Numbered from the stretch's first letter, positions 34,829 through 44,723 are shown. The stretch: 64,000 nucleotides of DNA from Vibrio tubiashii (GCA_000775715.1 JRWQ01000010.1:62001-126000); one strand, 5' to 3'. A program made the numbers and translations. Notes: a model not told the origin generated them from the letters alone.

Positions 34829-35490
34829 ACGTAGTTGTTCTCGAGAATACGTGCTGTGAATTGGGTCCTTAAGTAGAATCCTCTTGGCAGCGTTTTTATT
34901 GGCTTACCACTTGAACCATAGGCTTCGGTTAACACTCGGCTGTTGGCTGCCTTAGGACGGAGTTGCAAATACTCACCATGGCGAGCATTAATTTGTTCAA
35001 CCTGACCTAACACGATCATCTCCATCAACTCTTCCCAGTCGGCTTTTAGTTGCTGCTCTTCTTGTTCACTTGGAGACCAAATAAGAGGCGAGCCTACACA
35101 CCGTTCTGCAAGTGGGATCTCTCTTTCGCCTTCGACAGGAATCCACAGTACACGTGAGAGTTTATTACGTACATGGCTTGTATCCCATGTGAGACCATGG
35201 ACCCCGATCAATGGAGCAACACAGACAAAGGTGGTTTCCAATGGCTTACCTGAGTAGCCAATCGGAATGGTTTTTAGCTCGATGCCTAGCTTTTCAAAGT
35301 CTTGGGTTGGTTTGCTTCCTGCTGAAGCGCCCAGATGCCACTCTAAAAGTTGTCCTACCCAGCCCTTATCGCGACGAAGATCTGGCGGAACATCAATGTT
35401 AGCTTCTTGGGCAAGATCGGCAAAATTAACACCTGCGATGCTTTTGGCTCGCTCAAGTAGCTCTTGTTCTGAAGTAGGCTCGGGCTTCAT
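34825..35490 (-). CDS. mutH: DNA mismatch repair endonuclease MutH
   Basis: MutH nicks the unmethylated strand at hemimethylated GATC sites after activation by MutS-MutL. The catalytic D-(x)6-E-x-K motif is in [11 protein letters not shown], and the family run [14 protein letters not shown] precedes it. I chose the ATG at 35490 (221 residues) because V. cholerae MutH, as I recall it, begins with the same MKP; a GTG at 35520 is possible, and neither has a strong Shine-Dalgarno. The gene has a long upstream region with several DnaA boxes and GATC sites. The presence of mutH implies Dam-directed repair, as in other Vibrio. Confidence 0.94.
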   Translation of the reverse strand: MKPEPTSEQELLERAKSIAGVNFADLAQEANIDVPPDLRRDKGWVGQLLEWHLGASAGSKPTQDFEKLGIELKTIPIGYSGKPLETTFVCVAPLIGVHGLTWDTSHVRNKLSRVLWIPVEGEREIPLAERCVGSPLIWSPSEQEEQQLKADWEELMEMIVLGQVEQINARHGEYLQLRPKAANSRVLTEAYGSSGKPIKTLPRGFYLRTQFTARILENNYV

Positions 35491-36107
35491 CACTAATGTA
35501 GAAGAGTGGATCGTCAGCACATTGTAACGAATTAAGTGAGAATTACGACCTTAGAGTGAATGATCGTTATGGATAAAAGATCATCATTTGTTAGTTATCC
35601 ACAGTTTGTGTAGGAAAAATAATAAATTTCTATACATATGTATGAATTAACAGGCTTTTGACGGCAAAAAAAGCTTGAATTTTTAGGCTTACGCTCGAAT
35701 TGGCTTTGTCTTGTGTGGATAACGTAAGGGCTGATTGATCTTTGACCGATCTGTGTTGGTTAAGAAAATTGGATAGCTTGGAGAGTATTTGAAGTGGCTG
35801 TTGTTATTTAAGTTTATGTTTTTATTGGGTTGTAATTTTTAGGTAGTATCGGGTAGGGCTAAAAACAGTTTCATAAATGAGCGACTTGATCAGTTTCGCA
35901 TTTATTTTTCACACAGTTATGCACAGAAAAGGTGAATAAATGTGGTCTATGTCTCATTGGGGTGTGAGTAACCTTAAGTTTGGCTAAAAGTTATTCAATA
36001 AGGCGTGAGAGATTAATAATTTCCGCCTTAGTCACACTAGTAAGTTTGCTCCGGCTGGGGATATGTGGAAAAATCACTGTAATTAAGAATTTATTAGAGG
36101 TTGGCCA
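35491..36107. other. Long noncoding region between mutH and rppH with a DnaA-box cluster
   Basis: About 600 AT-rich bases without a credible ORF separate the divergent genes. Five exact matches to the DnaA box TTWTNCACA are present on the two strands: 35595-35603 (TTATCCACA), 35714-35722 (same, minus strand), 35915-35923, 35927-35935 (a close pair) and 36064-36072 (minus). A one-off match is at 35568-35576. Around five GATC sites fall between 35560 and 35900. Chance would give far fewer than one such box. A 7-bp hairpin stem, TAAGGCG/CGCCTTA, is at 35999-36030. No small RNA gene could be called. Confidence 0.7.
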
Positions 36108-36626
36108 GTGATAGATGGCGATGGTTACCGCTTAAATGTGGGAATTGTAATCTGTAACAGCCATGGTCAGGTCTTCTGGGCTAAACGATACGGACAACAC
36201 TCTTGGCAGTTTCCTCAAGGGGGAATTGATGAAGGTGAAACCCCTGAGCAGGCAATGTTTAGGGAGTTGTATGAAGAGGTAGGTCTTACTAAGAAAGACG
36301 TAAAGATCGTTGCGACAAGTCGTCATTGGTTAAGATATAAGTTACCAAAGCGCCTTGTTCGTTGGGATTCAAAACCTGTTTGTATCGGTCAGAAACAGAA
36401 ATGGTTTCTGCTGCGACTCGATTGTGATGAATCACGAATCGATATGATGCGTGGCAGTTCCCCTGAGTTTGATGGCTGGCGTTGGGTAAGTTATTGGTAT
36501 CCCGTCAGACAAGTGGTTTCTTTCAAGCGTGACGTTTACCGTCGTGCAATGAAGGAGTTTGCATCAATGGCGATGCCATTTAAACAACGCAAAGTAAAAG
36601 GCAAACGTAAACACCGAAGAGGATAG
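36108..36626 (+). CDS. rppH: RNA pyrophosphohydrolase RppH
   Basis: RppH removes pyrophosphate from the 5' end of mRNA and so starts RNase E-dependent decay. The Nudix box spans about residues 38-60 ([13 protein letters not shown] then RELYEEVGL) with all its acidic ligands. The sequence follows E. coli RppH through [15 protein letters not shown], then a basic tail. The start is GTG at 36108 after GAGG; E. coli RppH begins with the matching MIDDDGYRPNVG. ptsP starts 2 bp after the stop, the conserved rppH-ptsP pair. Confidence 0.96.
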   Translation: MIDGDGYRLNVGIVICNSHGQVFWAKRYGQHSWQFPQGGIDEGETPEQAMFRELYEEVGLTKKDVKIVATSRHWLRYKLPKRLVRWDSKPVCIGQKQKWFLLRLDCDESRIDMMRGSSPEFDGWRWVSYWYPVRQVVSFKRDVYRRAMKEFASMAMPFKQRKVKGKRKHRRG

Positions 36627-36628
36627 AC

Positions 36629-38875
36629 ATGCTTTCTCAACTAAGGGAAATAGTTGAACAGGTTTCTAAGGTCGAAGAGGTTCATCAAGCCTTAGACATC
36701 TTGGTAAAACAGACATGTAGTGCGATGAGCACTGAATGTTGTACTGTCTATCTAGCTAATGAAGAGATGCAACGCCTTGAGTTAATGGCAACTCAGGGCT
36801 TGCGCTTTAAAGGCGATAAAATCCACATTGGCTTTAACGAAGGCTTAGTTGGCCTTGTAAAGCGTAGTGCTGAGCCGCTTAACCTAGCGGAAGCATCTAA
36901 ACATCCTAACTTTAAGTATTTCTCTGAACTTGGTGAAGAAGTTTACCAAAGTTTCCTTGGCACTCCGATTATCCACCGTAAGCAAGTATTGGGTGTACTT
37001 GTTGTCCAACAAAAGACTCCGCGTCAATTTGATGAGATGGAAGAGTCTTTCCTCGTCACTCTCGCAGCGCAGTTGGCGGTAATTATTGCTCATGCGCAAA
37101 CTCAAGGCCATTGGCGATTGGAGAAAAAGCAGCAAGCAATTCGGGGTGTTCCTGCCTCTTCTGGTGTGGCTATTGGTGAATTTTGGTGGGACGACACACA
37201 ACCTGATCTTAGCAATGTTTATCCTGCCTCCACTCTTGATATTGAACGTGAGCAAGAGTGGCTATTGCTTGCGATTGAAGAGGCGCTGAGTGATTTCCGC
37301 CGCATGCGTAAAAAGCTCGATAGCGAGATCAACAAAGACGCGTTAGCGATATTTGACCTATTTACTCACTTACTTAACGATCCTATGCTGCGTAAGGATC
37401 TGAAGGCTCAGATACAGAAAGGGGATCGAGCTGATTGGGCACTGCGCCAAGTGGTCGAGTCTTATTCCAATCGCTTTGCTCGCATGTCGGATGTTTACCT
37501 GCGTGAACGGGCGCAAGACATTCGTGAGTTAGGCCAGCGGTTACTGTTTTTTTTGCACAATACTGAGCAAGAAAAGCAAATCATTGATAAGCCGGTCATC
37601 CTTGTGGTGCGAGAGCTCACCGCGACGTTATTAGCATCGATTCCCAAAGAGAAGCTGCTGGCTGTTATTTCTCTTGAAGGGGCAGCTAATTCACATGCGG
37701 CTATTTTGTCACGCGCTTTAGGCATTCCCGCCGTGATGGGAGTGACGCTTAACCTTAAGGCTATCAATGGCAAGCGAGGTATCGTCGACGGTTATAGCGG
37801 TAAGATTTTGGTTTCACCAAACCGTCAGGTGCTGCGTGCCTACCGACAGCTCGCTAATGAAGAGCGTGAACTGGCCAATATGGTCAATCAGCGCATTGAA
37901 GAACCCGCATTTACTAAAGATGGTCAACGCATTGAGGTTATGCTCAATGCGGGTTTGAGCGCCGATACCAATATTGCCATTAACCAAGGTGTTGACGGCG
38001 TTGGTCTATATCGCACAGAAATCTCTTTTTTGCTGCAACATAGATTCCCTTCCGAAGAAGAGCAGACTCAACAGTACCAAGCGGTTTTAGGGAGTTATCC
38101 AAGCAAACGTGTGGTAATGCGCACTCTTGATGTAGGCGGTGACAAAGCGCTACCTTATCTACCCATCGAAGAAGATAACCCCTTTTTAGGTTGGCGCGGA
38201 ATCCGCTTTACGTTAGACCACCCTGACATCTTTTTAATGCAGATCCGCGCTATGATGCGTGCCAGTTCTAAGCACGACAACTTGAGTATCTTACTGCCAA
38301 TGGTGTCCGGCGCTCAGGAACTGGATGATGCCATTGAACTTATCGAGCGAGCGTATGCAGAAGTTGCTGAACTCGATGCACAAATCTCGATGCCCCAAAT
38401 TGGCGTGATGATAGAAGTACCATCAATGATCTATCTGTTGCCGTTAATCGCCAGTAAGGTAGATTTCGTCTCAATTGGTACCAACGACCTTACTCAGTAC
38501 CTACTTGCGGTGGATCGAAACAATGCCCGAGTTGCCGATGTCTACGAGTCAATGCACCCGTCAGTCATAATGGCACTCAGCCATATTCATCAAACGTGCC
38601 AGCAGCTCAACCTTCCTGTTTGTATTTGTGGTGAGCTTGCTGGTGATCCTATTGGGGCGCTGTTGGCTGTCGGCTTGGGGTATCGTAGCCTAAGTATGAA
38701 TACCTCCAATGTCGCTAAAGTGAAATACCTATTGCGACACACTGAAGTTGAAGAGCTGCGTTTACTTGCTGATAAAGCACTTAAGCAGCCTTACGGTCAA
38801 AATATTTATGCTATGATGCAGGACTTTTTTGAGAACAAAGGCTTTGCTGGCTTTATCCGAGCGGGCAAAAAATAG
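36629..38875 (+). CDS. ptsP: Phosphoenolpyruvate-protein phosphotransferase PtsP (EI-Ntr)
   Basis: This 748-residue enzyme I of the nitrogen PTS takes phosphate from PEP and passes it to NPr and EIIA-Ntr. A GAF domain (about 5-160), which senses glutamine or alpha-ketoglutarate in E. coli, precedes the EI domains. The active-site His is H356 in GAANSHAAILSRALGIPAVMG, the same number as in E. coli. The PEP-binding TIM barrel includes GVGLYRTEISFL and the catalytic Cys in LPVCICGELAGDP. It starts 2 bp after rppH and is followed 8 bp later by the TSUP gene, so the three are probably one transcript. Confidence 0.96.
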   Translation: MLSQLREIVEQVSKVEEVHQALDILVKQTCSAMSTECCTVYLANEEMQRLELMATQGLRFKGDKIHIGFNEGLVGLVKRSAEPLNLAEASKHPNFKYFSELGEEVYQSFLGTPIIHRKQVLGVLVVQQKTPRQFDEMEESFLVTLAAQLAVIIAHAQTQGHWRLEKKQQAIRGVPASSGVAIGEFWWDDTQPDLSNVYPASTLDIEREQEWLLLAIEEALSDFRRMRKKLDSEINKDALAIFDLFTHLLNDPMLRKDLKAQIQKGDRADWALRQVVESYSNRFARMSDVYLRERAQDIRELGQRLLFFLHNTEQEKQIIDKPVILVVRELTATLLASIPKEKLLAVISLEGAANSHAAILSRALGIPAVMGVTLNLKAINGKRGIVDGYSGKILVSPNRQVLRAYRQLANEERELANMVNQRIEEPAFTKDGQRIEVMLNAGLSADTNIAINQGVDGVGLYRTEISFLLQHRFPSEEEQTQQYQAVLGSYPSKRVVMRTLDVGGDKALPYLPIEEDNPFLGWRGIRFTLDHPDIFLMQIRAMMRASSKHDNLSILLPMVSGAQELDDAIELIERAYAEVAELDAQISMPQIGVMIEVPSMIYLLPLIASKVDFVSIGTNDLTQYLLAVDRNNARVADVYESMHPSVIMALSHIHQTCQQLNLPVCICGELAGDPIGALLAVGLGYRSLSMNTSNVAKVKYLLRHTEVEELRLLADKALKQPYGQNIYAMMQDFFENKGFAGFIRAGKK

Positions 38876-38883
38876 GGATTGCT

Positions 38884-39675
38884 GTGTCAATAGAGTTACT
38901 TTTTTCACTCCTGCTGCTTGGTGCTTTTGTCGGAGTAATGGCGGGGTTGTTGGGGATTGGTGGTGGCTTGATTGTCGTCCCTGCTTTACTGTTCCTATTA
39001 CCTATGGCTGGCATAGATGCCGACATTAGCATGCACATTGCGCTTGCCACTTCTCTTGCATCAATTATTGCCACCTCTGCCTCTTCAGCAGTCAATCATT
39101 TCAAACTGGGCAACGTGGACGTGTTTGTTGTTAAGTGGCTGATGCCCGGTGTCGTTGTGGGAGGTTTCCTGGGCGCGAATGTCGCCGAGTGGATACCGAC
39201 ACAATATTTGCCCAAAGTGTTTGGCGTGATAGTGTTATTGCTTGCGATTCAAATGCTATTTTCTATTCGTGCTCAATCACAAAGAAGCATGCCGGGGAGC
39301 GCTGCTACGATAGCATATGGAACAGGTATCGGTGTGGTATCTAGCTTAGCGGGCATTGGTGGCGGTTCCTTGTCTGTTCCGTTCCTAAATAGTCATGGAA
39401 TCGAGATGCGTAAAGCCGTTGGTTCATCATCTGTTTGTGGATGTTTGATCGCGATTTCAGGAATGATTGGTTTCATACTGCATGGTTATCAAGTGGAAGC
39501 ATTACCCGCCTACAGTGTTGGCTATGTTTATTTACCTGCGTTGATCGCTATTGCTTCGACCTCGATGTTGACTACTCGCATTGGAGCTAAGTTAGCAACA
39601 TCGCTGCCGACTCCAACATTGAAAAAAGTATTTGCGGTATTTTTAATGTTCGTTGCAGGAACTATGTTGTTATAG
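38884..39675 (+). CDS. TSUP-family permease (TauE/SafE, DUF81)
   Basis: The 263-residue inner-membrane protein has about eight helices in two related halves. Each half has a glycine-rich TSUP motif: GLLGIGGGLIVVPAL at about 21-35 and SLAGIGGGSLSVPFL near 155. TSUP proteins move sulfur-containing or other organic anions; the substrate here is unknown. The start is GTG at 38884, 8 bp after ptsP, so it is very likely co-transcribed with it. lgt follows after 58 bp. Confidence 0.9.
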   Translation: MSIELLFSLLLLGAFVGVMAGLLGIGGGLIVVPALLFLLPMAGIDADISMHIALATSLASIIATSASSAVNHFKLGNVDVFVVKWLMPGVVVGGFLGANVAEWIPTQYLPKVFGVIVLLLAIQMLFSIRAQSQRSMPGSAATIAYGTGIGVVSSLAGIGGGSLSVPFLNSHGIEMRKAVGSSSVCGCLIAISGMIGFILHGYQVEALPAYSVGYVYLPALIAIASTSMLTTRIGAKLATSLPTPTLKKVFAVFLMFVAGTMLL

Positions 39676-39733
39676 TGCACTCTCATCAATAATTACCTTA
39701 ATTCGTCAGTTTTTTTAAAAGAGTAGTCCTTCT

Positions 39734-40543
39734 ATGTCTCAGGGATATTTAACCTTTCCAACTATCGACCCCATTCTAGTCTCTATTGGTCCTTTATCTA
39801 TTCGCTGGTATGGACTTATGTACCTTGTAGGGTTCGTTTTTGCCCTTTGGTTGGCCAATCGTCGTGCAGACAAGCCAAATAGCGGCTGGACTCGTGAACA
39901 AGTCTCAGACCTTCTATTCGCTGGCTTTTTAGGCGTCGTGATAGGTGGCCGTGTCGGCTACGTGTTGTTCTACCATTTTGACCTATTCCTTGCTGACCCT
40001 CTGTACTTGTTTAAGGTATGGACAGGCGGAATGTCTTTCCACGGTGGTTTGCTTGGTGTGATTACTGCCATGTTCTGGTATGCGAAGAAAAACGGTCGCA
40101 CCTTCTTTGGTGTGGCTGACTTTATCGCACCATTGGTGCCATTTGGCTTAGGTATGGGCCGTGTCGGTAACTTTATGAATGATGAGCTTTGGGGGCGTGT
40201 GACTGACGTGCCTTGGGCTGTAATGTTCCCAAGTGGTGGCTATTTACCGCGTCATCCATCGCAGCTCTATGAAGCCTTCCTTGAAGGTATTGTGTTGTTC
40301 TTTATCCTCAACTGGTTTATCAAGCGCCCTCGACCTGCAGGCGCTGTTTCAGGGTTATTTTTGGCTGGATATGGTACATTCCGCTTCATCGTCGAATACT
40401 TCCGTGAACCAGATGCGCACTTAGGGCTATTTGGTGACTTTATCTCGATGGGACAAATTCTATCGCTACCAATGGTAATTGGTGGTGCGCTAATGGTCGC
40501 CTGGGCATATAAATTCAACAGTAAGACCGTCGCAAGCAACTAA
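39734..40543 (+). CDS. lgt: Prolipoprotein diacylglyceryl transferase
   Basis: Lgt transfers diacylglycerol from phosphatidylglycerol to the lipobox cysteine of prolipoproteins, the first step of lipoprotein maturation in the inner membrane. The 269-residue protein has about seven membrane helices, the MSFHGGLLG motif with an essential His, and the signature [14 protein letters not shown]. thyA starts 10 bp downstream, the conserved lgt-thyA pair. lspA, for the next maturation step, lies elsewhere in this window. Confidence 0.96.
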   Translation: MSQGYLTFPTIDPILVSIGPLSIRWYGLMYLVGFVFALWLANRRADKPNSGWTREQVSDLLFAGFLGVVIGGRVGYVLFYHFDLFLADPLYLFKVWTGGMSFHGGLLGVITAMFWYAKKNGRTFFGVADFIAPLVPFGLGMGRVGNFMNDELWGRVTDVPWAVMFPSGGYLPRHPSQLYEAFLEGIVLFFILNWFIKRPRPAGAVSGLFLAGYGTFRFIVEYFREPDAHLGLFGDFISMGQILSLPMVIGGALMVAWAYKFNSKTVASN

Positions 40544-40553
40544 GGAAAATAGA

Positions 40554-41405
40554 GTGAAACAGTATTTAGAACTTTGTCAGCGTATCGTTGACCAAGGCGA
40601 ATGGGTTGAAAACGAACGTACAGGTAAACGTTGCTTGACGGTTATCAATGCGGATCTTTGTTACGATGTGGCTCGCAATCAGTTCCCGTTGGTGACAACG
40701 CGTAAAAGTTTCTGGAAGGCTGCCGTAGCTGAGTTACTTGGTTATATCCGAGGCTACGATAGTGCAGAAGATTTCCGTAAGCTTGGTACGAAAACATGGG
40801 ATGCTAACGCAAATCTAAATGATGCGTGGCTTAACAACCCTCACCGTAAGGGTGAAGATGACATGGGCCGTGTGTATGGCGTTCAAGGCCGTGCTTGGGC
40901 GAAGCCGGACGGTGGCCATGTCGACCAACTGCGTAAAATTGTTGATGATCTAACACGTGGCGTTGATGATCGTGGGGAGATCCTAAACTTTTATAATCCG
41001 GGTGAGTTCCACATGGGCTGCTTGCGTCCTTGCATGTACAGCCATCATTTCTCGCTGCTGGGGGATACTCTGTATTTAAACAGTACCCAACGCTCGTGTG
41101 ATGTGCCCCTTGGCTTGAACTTCAATATGGTTCAAGTGTATGTGTTCCTAGCGATTATGGCCCAGATCACTGGTAAGAAAGCAGGCCAGGCATATCATAA
41201 GATTGTTAATGCGCACATCTATGAAGATCAGCTAGAACTGATGCGTGATGTTCAATTGAAACGTGAACCTCTAAAAGCGGCGACTTTCCATATCAACCCA
41301 GAGATTAAGTCTCTAGAAGACTTAGAAACTTGGGTGACGTTAGATGACTTTTGGATTGAAGGCTACGAGCACCACGACCCGATTAAGTATCCTTTCTCGG
41401 TTTAA
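40554..41405 (+). CDS. thyA: Thymidylate synthase (ThyA)
   Basis: ThyA makes dTMP from dUMP with methylene-tetrahydrofolate. The 283-residue protein is longer than E. coli ThyA (264) and of a more divergent subtype. The catalytic cysteine is in [14 protein letters not shown] rather than the usual PCHAFYQF, followed by the dUMP-binding [13 protein letters not shown] and the C-terminal [19 protein letters not shown]. The start is GTG at 40554 after AAGGAAAAT. It ends with a terminator and closes the series rppH-ptsP-TSUP-lgt-thyA. Confidence 0.94.
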   Translation: MKQYLELCQRIVDQGEWVENERTGKRCLTVINADLCYDVARNQFPLVTTRKSFWKAAVAELLGYIRGYDSAEDFRKLGTKTWDANANLNDAWLNNPHRKGEDDMGRVYGVQGRAWAKPDGGHVDQLRKIVDDLTRGVDDRGEILNFYNPGEFHMGCLRPCMYSHHFSLLGDTLYLNSTQRSCDVPLGLNFNMVQVYVFLAIMAQITGKKAGQAYHKIVNAHIYEDQLELMRDVQLKREPLKAATFHINPEIKSLEDLETWVTLDDFWIEGYEHHDPIKYPFSV

Positions 41406-41427
41406 GAATTCAACATAGTCGATGCAA

Positions 41428-41454
41428 AGCGCTGGTTTAAACTGGCGCTTTTTT
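41428..41454 (+). terminator. Intrinsic terminator after thyA
   Basis: AGCGCTGG (41428-41435) pairs with CTGGCGCT (41442-41449), two wobble pairs, loop TTTAAA, followed by six T. Confidence 0.85.
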
Positions 41455-41472
41455 GTTATTGGGAGAGCGGTA

Positions 41473-41573
41473 ACCTGTATAGCTATTGCTTACCAAGTCG
41501 CTTGAGGTGATTTTAGCCGTTAAATAAGCACTAAGCTATTTCTGCGCATACTTGTCGCAATAGCCACACAGGT
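41473..41573. repeat. Long-range inverted repeat between thyA and nptA
   Basis: ACCTGT-N3-GCTATTGC (41473-41489) and GCAATAGC-N3-ACAGGT (41557-41573) are perfect inverted complements apart from the three central bases, enclosing 67 bases. It holds no ORF. It could be a structured RNA, a remnant of a small mobile element, or an extended hairpin at the 3' end of the thyA transcript. Together with the two terminators it accounts for most of the 373-bp gap. Confidence 0.55.
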
Positions 41574-41725
41574 CACTTCATCAGATATGTTTTGGCAGAG
41601 TAATGACGTTTCTATAGCAAAATCCACCTTCTTTACTAGAGCACAGGCTAGACATGAACGTTGCTTCTAGCATTACAGATATTTTGCGGCAGAAACGTTC
41701 TTACTCTGTTTTAAACAAGAGATAC

Positions 41726-41756
41726 AAAAAAGCCCGCAACCTTAGTTGCGGGCTTT
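41726..41756 (-). terminator. Intrinsic terminator of nptA
   Basis: AAAGCCCGCAAC (41729-41740) and GTTGCGGGCTTT (41745-41756) form a perfect 12-bp stem with loop CTTA; on the minus strand a run of T follows. Confidence 0.92.
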
Positions 41757-41778
41757 GTAATAAGCGATGGACTTTATA

Positions 41779-42930
41779 TTAAGCTGTTAGTGCTAGGATT
41801 ATGCCTGGCAGTGCAACGAACACTGTGAATAGATAACCTGCTACAACCGCTTTGTTCTTCACAGCCATGTCAGAGATAAGGTCAGCGCCTTTCACTGGTA
41901 GTTCACGTAGGAACGGAATACCGTAGATGAATACTGTTGCCATGATGTTGAACACTAGGTGTACTAGGGCAATTTGCAAAGCAAATACCGCGAACTCACC
42001 TGAAACGGCTGTTGCAGCAAGAAGTGCAGTAATACATGTACCAATGTTGGCACCTAGAGTGAACGGGTAAACATCACGAACTTTAAGAACACCTGAACCT
42101 ACGAGTGGAACCATTAAACTTGTTGTCGTAGAAGAAGACTGCACAAGTACTGTTACAATAGAACCAGATAAGATACCGTGGATAGGGCCACGACCGATTG
42201 CATTCTTTAGAATCTCACGTGCACGGCCAACCATTAGGCTCTTCATTAGTTTGCCCATGACAGTGATAGCAACGAAGATAGTTGCAATACCTAGAACGAT
42301 TAACAAAATACCGCCAACTTGGTCACCGAATGTCGCTAGTGGCTCTTTCACTGCGCTTACTACTGGCTTAGTTAGAGGCTTGATAAAGTTCAGGCCTTTA
42401 ATGCTCATGTCACCAGTCGCTAGGAATGGAGAGACCAACCAGTGAGAGATCTTATCCAGGATGCCAAACATCATTTCGATAGGCAGGAAGATAGCAACCG
42501 CTAACAAGTTAAAGAAGTCGTGGATGGTTGCACTGGCAAAAGCGCGTTTAAACTCTTCTTTACAGCGCACATGGCCAAGAGAAACAAGAGTGTTAGTAAC
42601 GGTTGTACCGATGTTTGCACCCATTACCATTGGAATAGCTGTTTCTACGGGAAGACCGCCGGCTACAAGGCCTACGATAATCGAGGTTACAGTACTAGAG
42701 GATTGGATAAGTGCAGTTGCGACTAGACCAATCATCAAACCTGCTACAGGGTGAGATGCGAATTCAAATAGAACTTTAGCTTGGTCGCCAGTTGCCCATT
42801 TGAAACCACTACCTACCATAGATACTGCAAGAAGCAGCAGATATAACATGAATGCCAAGTTAGCCCAGCGCAACCAACGAGTCGTGCTCGAAATTGGCGC
42901 TGCTGTAGTAGTAGCTTGGTTCATAATCAT
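41779..42930 (-). CDS. nptA: Sodium/phosphate cotransporter NptA (PNaS family)
   Basis: The 383-residue inner-membrane carrier brings in phosphate with Na+ and resembles mammalian type II Na/Pi cotransporters. The duplicated QSSS motif of this family is clear: ALIQSSSTVTS and VLVQSSSTTTS. About eight to ten helices are visible. GGAG precedes the ATG at 42930; a second ATG at 42924 is possible. Position next to nhaR and hlyU matches the order I recall in V. cholerae (nptA VC0676). Confidence 0.93.
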   Translation of the reverse strand: MIMNQATTTAAPISSTTRWLRWANLAFMLYLLLLAVSMVGSGFKWATGDQAKVLFEFASHPVAGLMIGLVATALIQSSSTVTSIIVGLVAGGLPVETAIPMVMGANIGTTVTNTLVSLGHVRCKEEFKRAFASATIHDFFNLLAVAIFLPIEMMFGILDKISHWLVSPFLATGDMSIKGLNFIKPLTKPVVSAVKEPLATFGDQVGGILLIVLGIATIFVAITVMGKLMKSLMVGRAREILKNAIGRGPIHGILSGSIVTVLVQSSSTTTSLMVPLVGSGVLKVRDVYPFTLGANIGTCITALLAATAVSGEFAVFALQIALVHLVFNIMATVFIYGIPFLRELPVKGADLISDMAVKNKAVVAGYLFTVFVALPGIILALTA

Positions 42931-43334
42931 TTTCTCCGTGGACCGTTTAAATCTTAGTTTTGGTCTGTTGTTGAATCTGAAGGCGATGTTAGAGGGGAAA
43001 TATTTCAGTAATATTACAGTTCTGTGTAAGCAATTTTTTTTTGCTGAGGTCTGCTGATATCTGTTGTAATTATATTTTTACGAGTTAATTAAGTGTTTGT
43101 TTTCATGGTGTTTATTCGGTTTTGTTTGCCAGATTTCTTGATGTGATTGAAATCGAAAAAATGGCAAATAAAATCACATGACTCGCTGCTTTATGACAGT
43201 TCGTTGTCATATTGGAAATAAATTATTCGGTAAAAATGTTGTTTTTGGTATTTATAGTAGGTTTTGTCGAACTATTGTTGTCATGGGCAGGTTTTGCTAT
43301 AACCAGAGCACAACAATTAAAAGAGTTACGCTAT
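42931..43334. other. Intergenic region between nptA and nhaR
   Basis: This 404-bp AT-rich region lies between divergent genes. The nhaR frame can be read upstream to 43212, but those 41 codons encode a hydrophobic stretch not found in NhaR. I see no other ORF. A perfect inverted repeat TATGACA-N6-TGTCATA at 43192-43211 could be an operator. No structured RNA or terminator was seen. Confidence 0.5.
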
Positions 43335-44225
43335 ATGTCACACTTAAACTACAACCACCTCTACTATTTCTGGATGGTGTGTAAACAGGGTTCTGTTACC
43401 AAAGCTGCCGATGCCTTATTCCTCACTCCTCAGACTGTGACTGGTCAGATAAAAGCGTTAGAAGAACGAATGGATGGCAAACTGACCAAGCGCAATGGGC
43501 GTAGTGTCGAGCCTACTGAATTAGGTCAGTTAGTCTTTAAGTATGCAGATAGAATGTTCGGTTTGAGCTATGAAATGCTCGATATCGTTAACTACAGTCA
43601 ACGGTCTAATATTCTATTTGATGTTGGTGTCGCGGATGCGCTATCAAAACGGTTGGTTAGTAAAATTTTGCTGACCACGGTACCAGATGATAACAGCATT
43701 CATCTTCGCTGTTTTGAATCGACTCATGAAATGCTATTGGAGCAACTTGCTCAACATAAGCTTGATATGATTTTGTCTGACTGCCCTGTCGACTCGAGTC
43801 AAAGCCCAGGCCTATATAGTAAGAAGCTAGGTGAAAGTGATATGAGCTTTTTTTGTTCTGGTAATGTTGATGATGCCAGTTTCCCTGCCATATTAGAGCA
43901 ACGAAAATTGCTGATTCCTGGTAGCCGCACTGCAATGGGACGTAAGGTGCTTGAATGGTTTGATCGACAAGGATTACAGCCTAATATTCTAGGAGAGTTT
44001 GATGATGTTGCGTTAATGAAGTCATTTGCACGTTATCATCATGATGTCATCTTTCTCGCACCTTCACTCTATATGTCTGAAGTGGAGAGCGATCTGCCAC
44101 TGCAATTGATTGGTCGTATTGATGAACTAAAGGAAGAGTACTATGTCATATTTGCTGAGCGTATGATTCAGCATCCTGCAGTGAAGAATGTTTGCGATGC
44201 AGATTTCACTAGCCTATTTAATTAG
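43335..44225 (+). CDS. nhaR: LysR-family regulator NhaR, Na+-responsive activator
   Basis: NhaR activates Na+/H+ antiporter genes, and other targets in E. coli, when Na+ rises. I chose the ATG at 43335 (296 residues) because the family protein begins [15 protein letters not shown]. The helix-turn-helix is at about residues 17-45 ([26 protein letters not shown] is the recognition region). The remainder is the LysR effector domain. nhaA is not adjacent here, unlike in E. coli; instead the Na+-coupled NptA gene is divergent from it. Confidence 0.93.
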   Translation: MSHLNYNHLYYFWMVCKQGSVTKAADALFLTPQTVTGQIKALEERMDGKLTKRNGRSVEPTELGQLVFKYADRMFGLSYEMLDIVNYSQRSNILFDVGVADALSKRLVSKILLTTVPDDNSIHLRCFESTHEMLLEQLAQHKLDMILSDCPVDSSQSPGLYSKKLGESDMSFFCSGNVDDASFPAILEQRKLLIPGSRTAMGRKVLEWFDRQGLQPNILGEFDDVALMKSFARYHHDVIFLAPSLYMSEVESDLPLQLIGRIDELKEEYYVIFAERMIQHPAVKNVCDADFTSLFN

Positions 44226-44354
44226 GTATTAAATTATTTGGATTATTACATAGTCTGTTACAATCTGATTAATAGTTGACATAATCCACGCTCATCAAAA
44301 TGTACGTGATGAAATTCGTGGTTAATTTGAAGTGTAGTAAAGAGGTAGTCGTCG

Positions 44355-44648
44355 ATGGATCTGCAAGATATGGAAAAGAATTCTGCTCAGGCGGTGGTGT
44401 TGCTTAAGGCGATGGCCAATGAGAGGCGTCTTCAAATCTTGTGTCTCCTGCATAATCAAGAGCTATCAGTCGGAGAATTATCAAGTAAGCTAGAGCTAAG
44501 TCAATCGGCATTGTCTCAACATTTAGCTTGGTTGCGCCGAGACGGCTTGGTAAATACTCGCAAAGAAGCCCAAACGGTTTATTACACTTTGAGCAGTGAA
44601 GAAGTGAAAGCAATGATCCAACTATTGCATAATCTATATTGCTCTTAA
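44355..44648 (+). CDS. hlyU: ArsR/SmtB-family regulator HlyU
   Basis: HlyU is a dimeric winged-helix protein that relieves H-NS silencing of the haemolysin (hlyA) or RTX toxin genes in pathogenic Vibrio. The 97-residue sequence matches V. cholerae HlyU closely, with the helix-turn-helix in LSVGELSSKLELSQSALSQHLAWLRRDG. The two cysteines that act as redox switch in V. cholerae are kept, at C30 and C96. Metal-binding residues of ArsR sensors are absent. It lies between nhaR and rpsT as in V. cholerae. No toxin gene is in this window, so its target here is unknown. Confidence 0.95.
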   Translation: MDLQDMEKNSAQAVVLLKAMANERRLQILCLLHNQELSVGELSSKLELSQSALSQHLAWLRRDGLVNTRKEAQTVYYTLSSEEVKAMIQLLHNLYCS

Positions 44649-44695
44649 AACGGCAGTAATGCTTTTTGAGTTGTCTCTGCTCATTTTTCAGACAT

Positions 44696-44723
44696 AAAAA
44701 AACCGGCATTTGCCGGTTTTTTC
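44696..44723. terminator. Bidirectional terminator between hlyU and rpsT
   Basis: AAAACCGGCA (44699-44708) and TGCCGGTTTT (44711-44720) form a perfect stem with A before and T after, between convergent genes. Confidence 0.92.

Noticed and set aside
35560-36072. Replication origin or crtS-like site
   Set aside because: DnaA boxes are present, but there are no origin-flanking genes (mioC/mnmG or rctB/parA) and no iteron array. As I recall, crtS of V. cholerae lies at a different locus.
43212-43334. N-terminal membrane-segment extension of NhaR
   Set aside because: The frame is open, but the hydrophobic stretch is not part of the NhaR family and the conserved start MSHLNYNHL lies at 43335.
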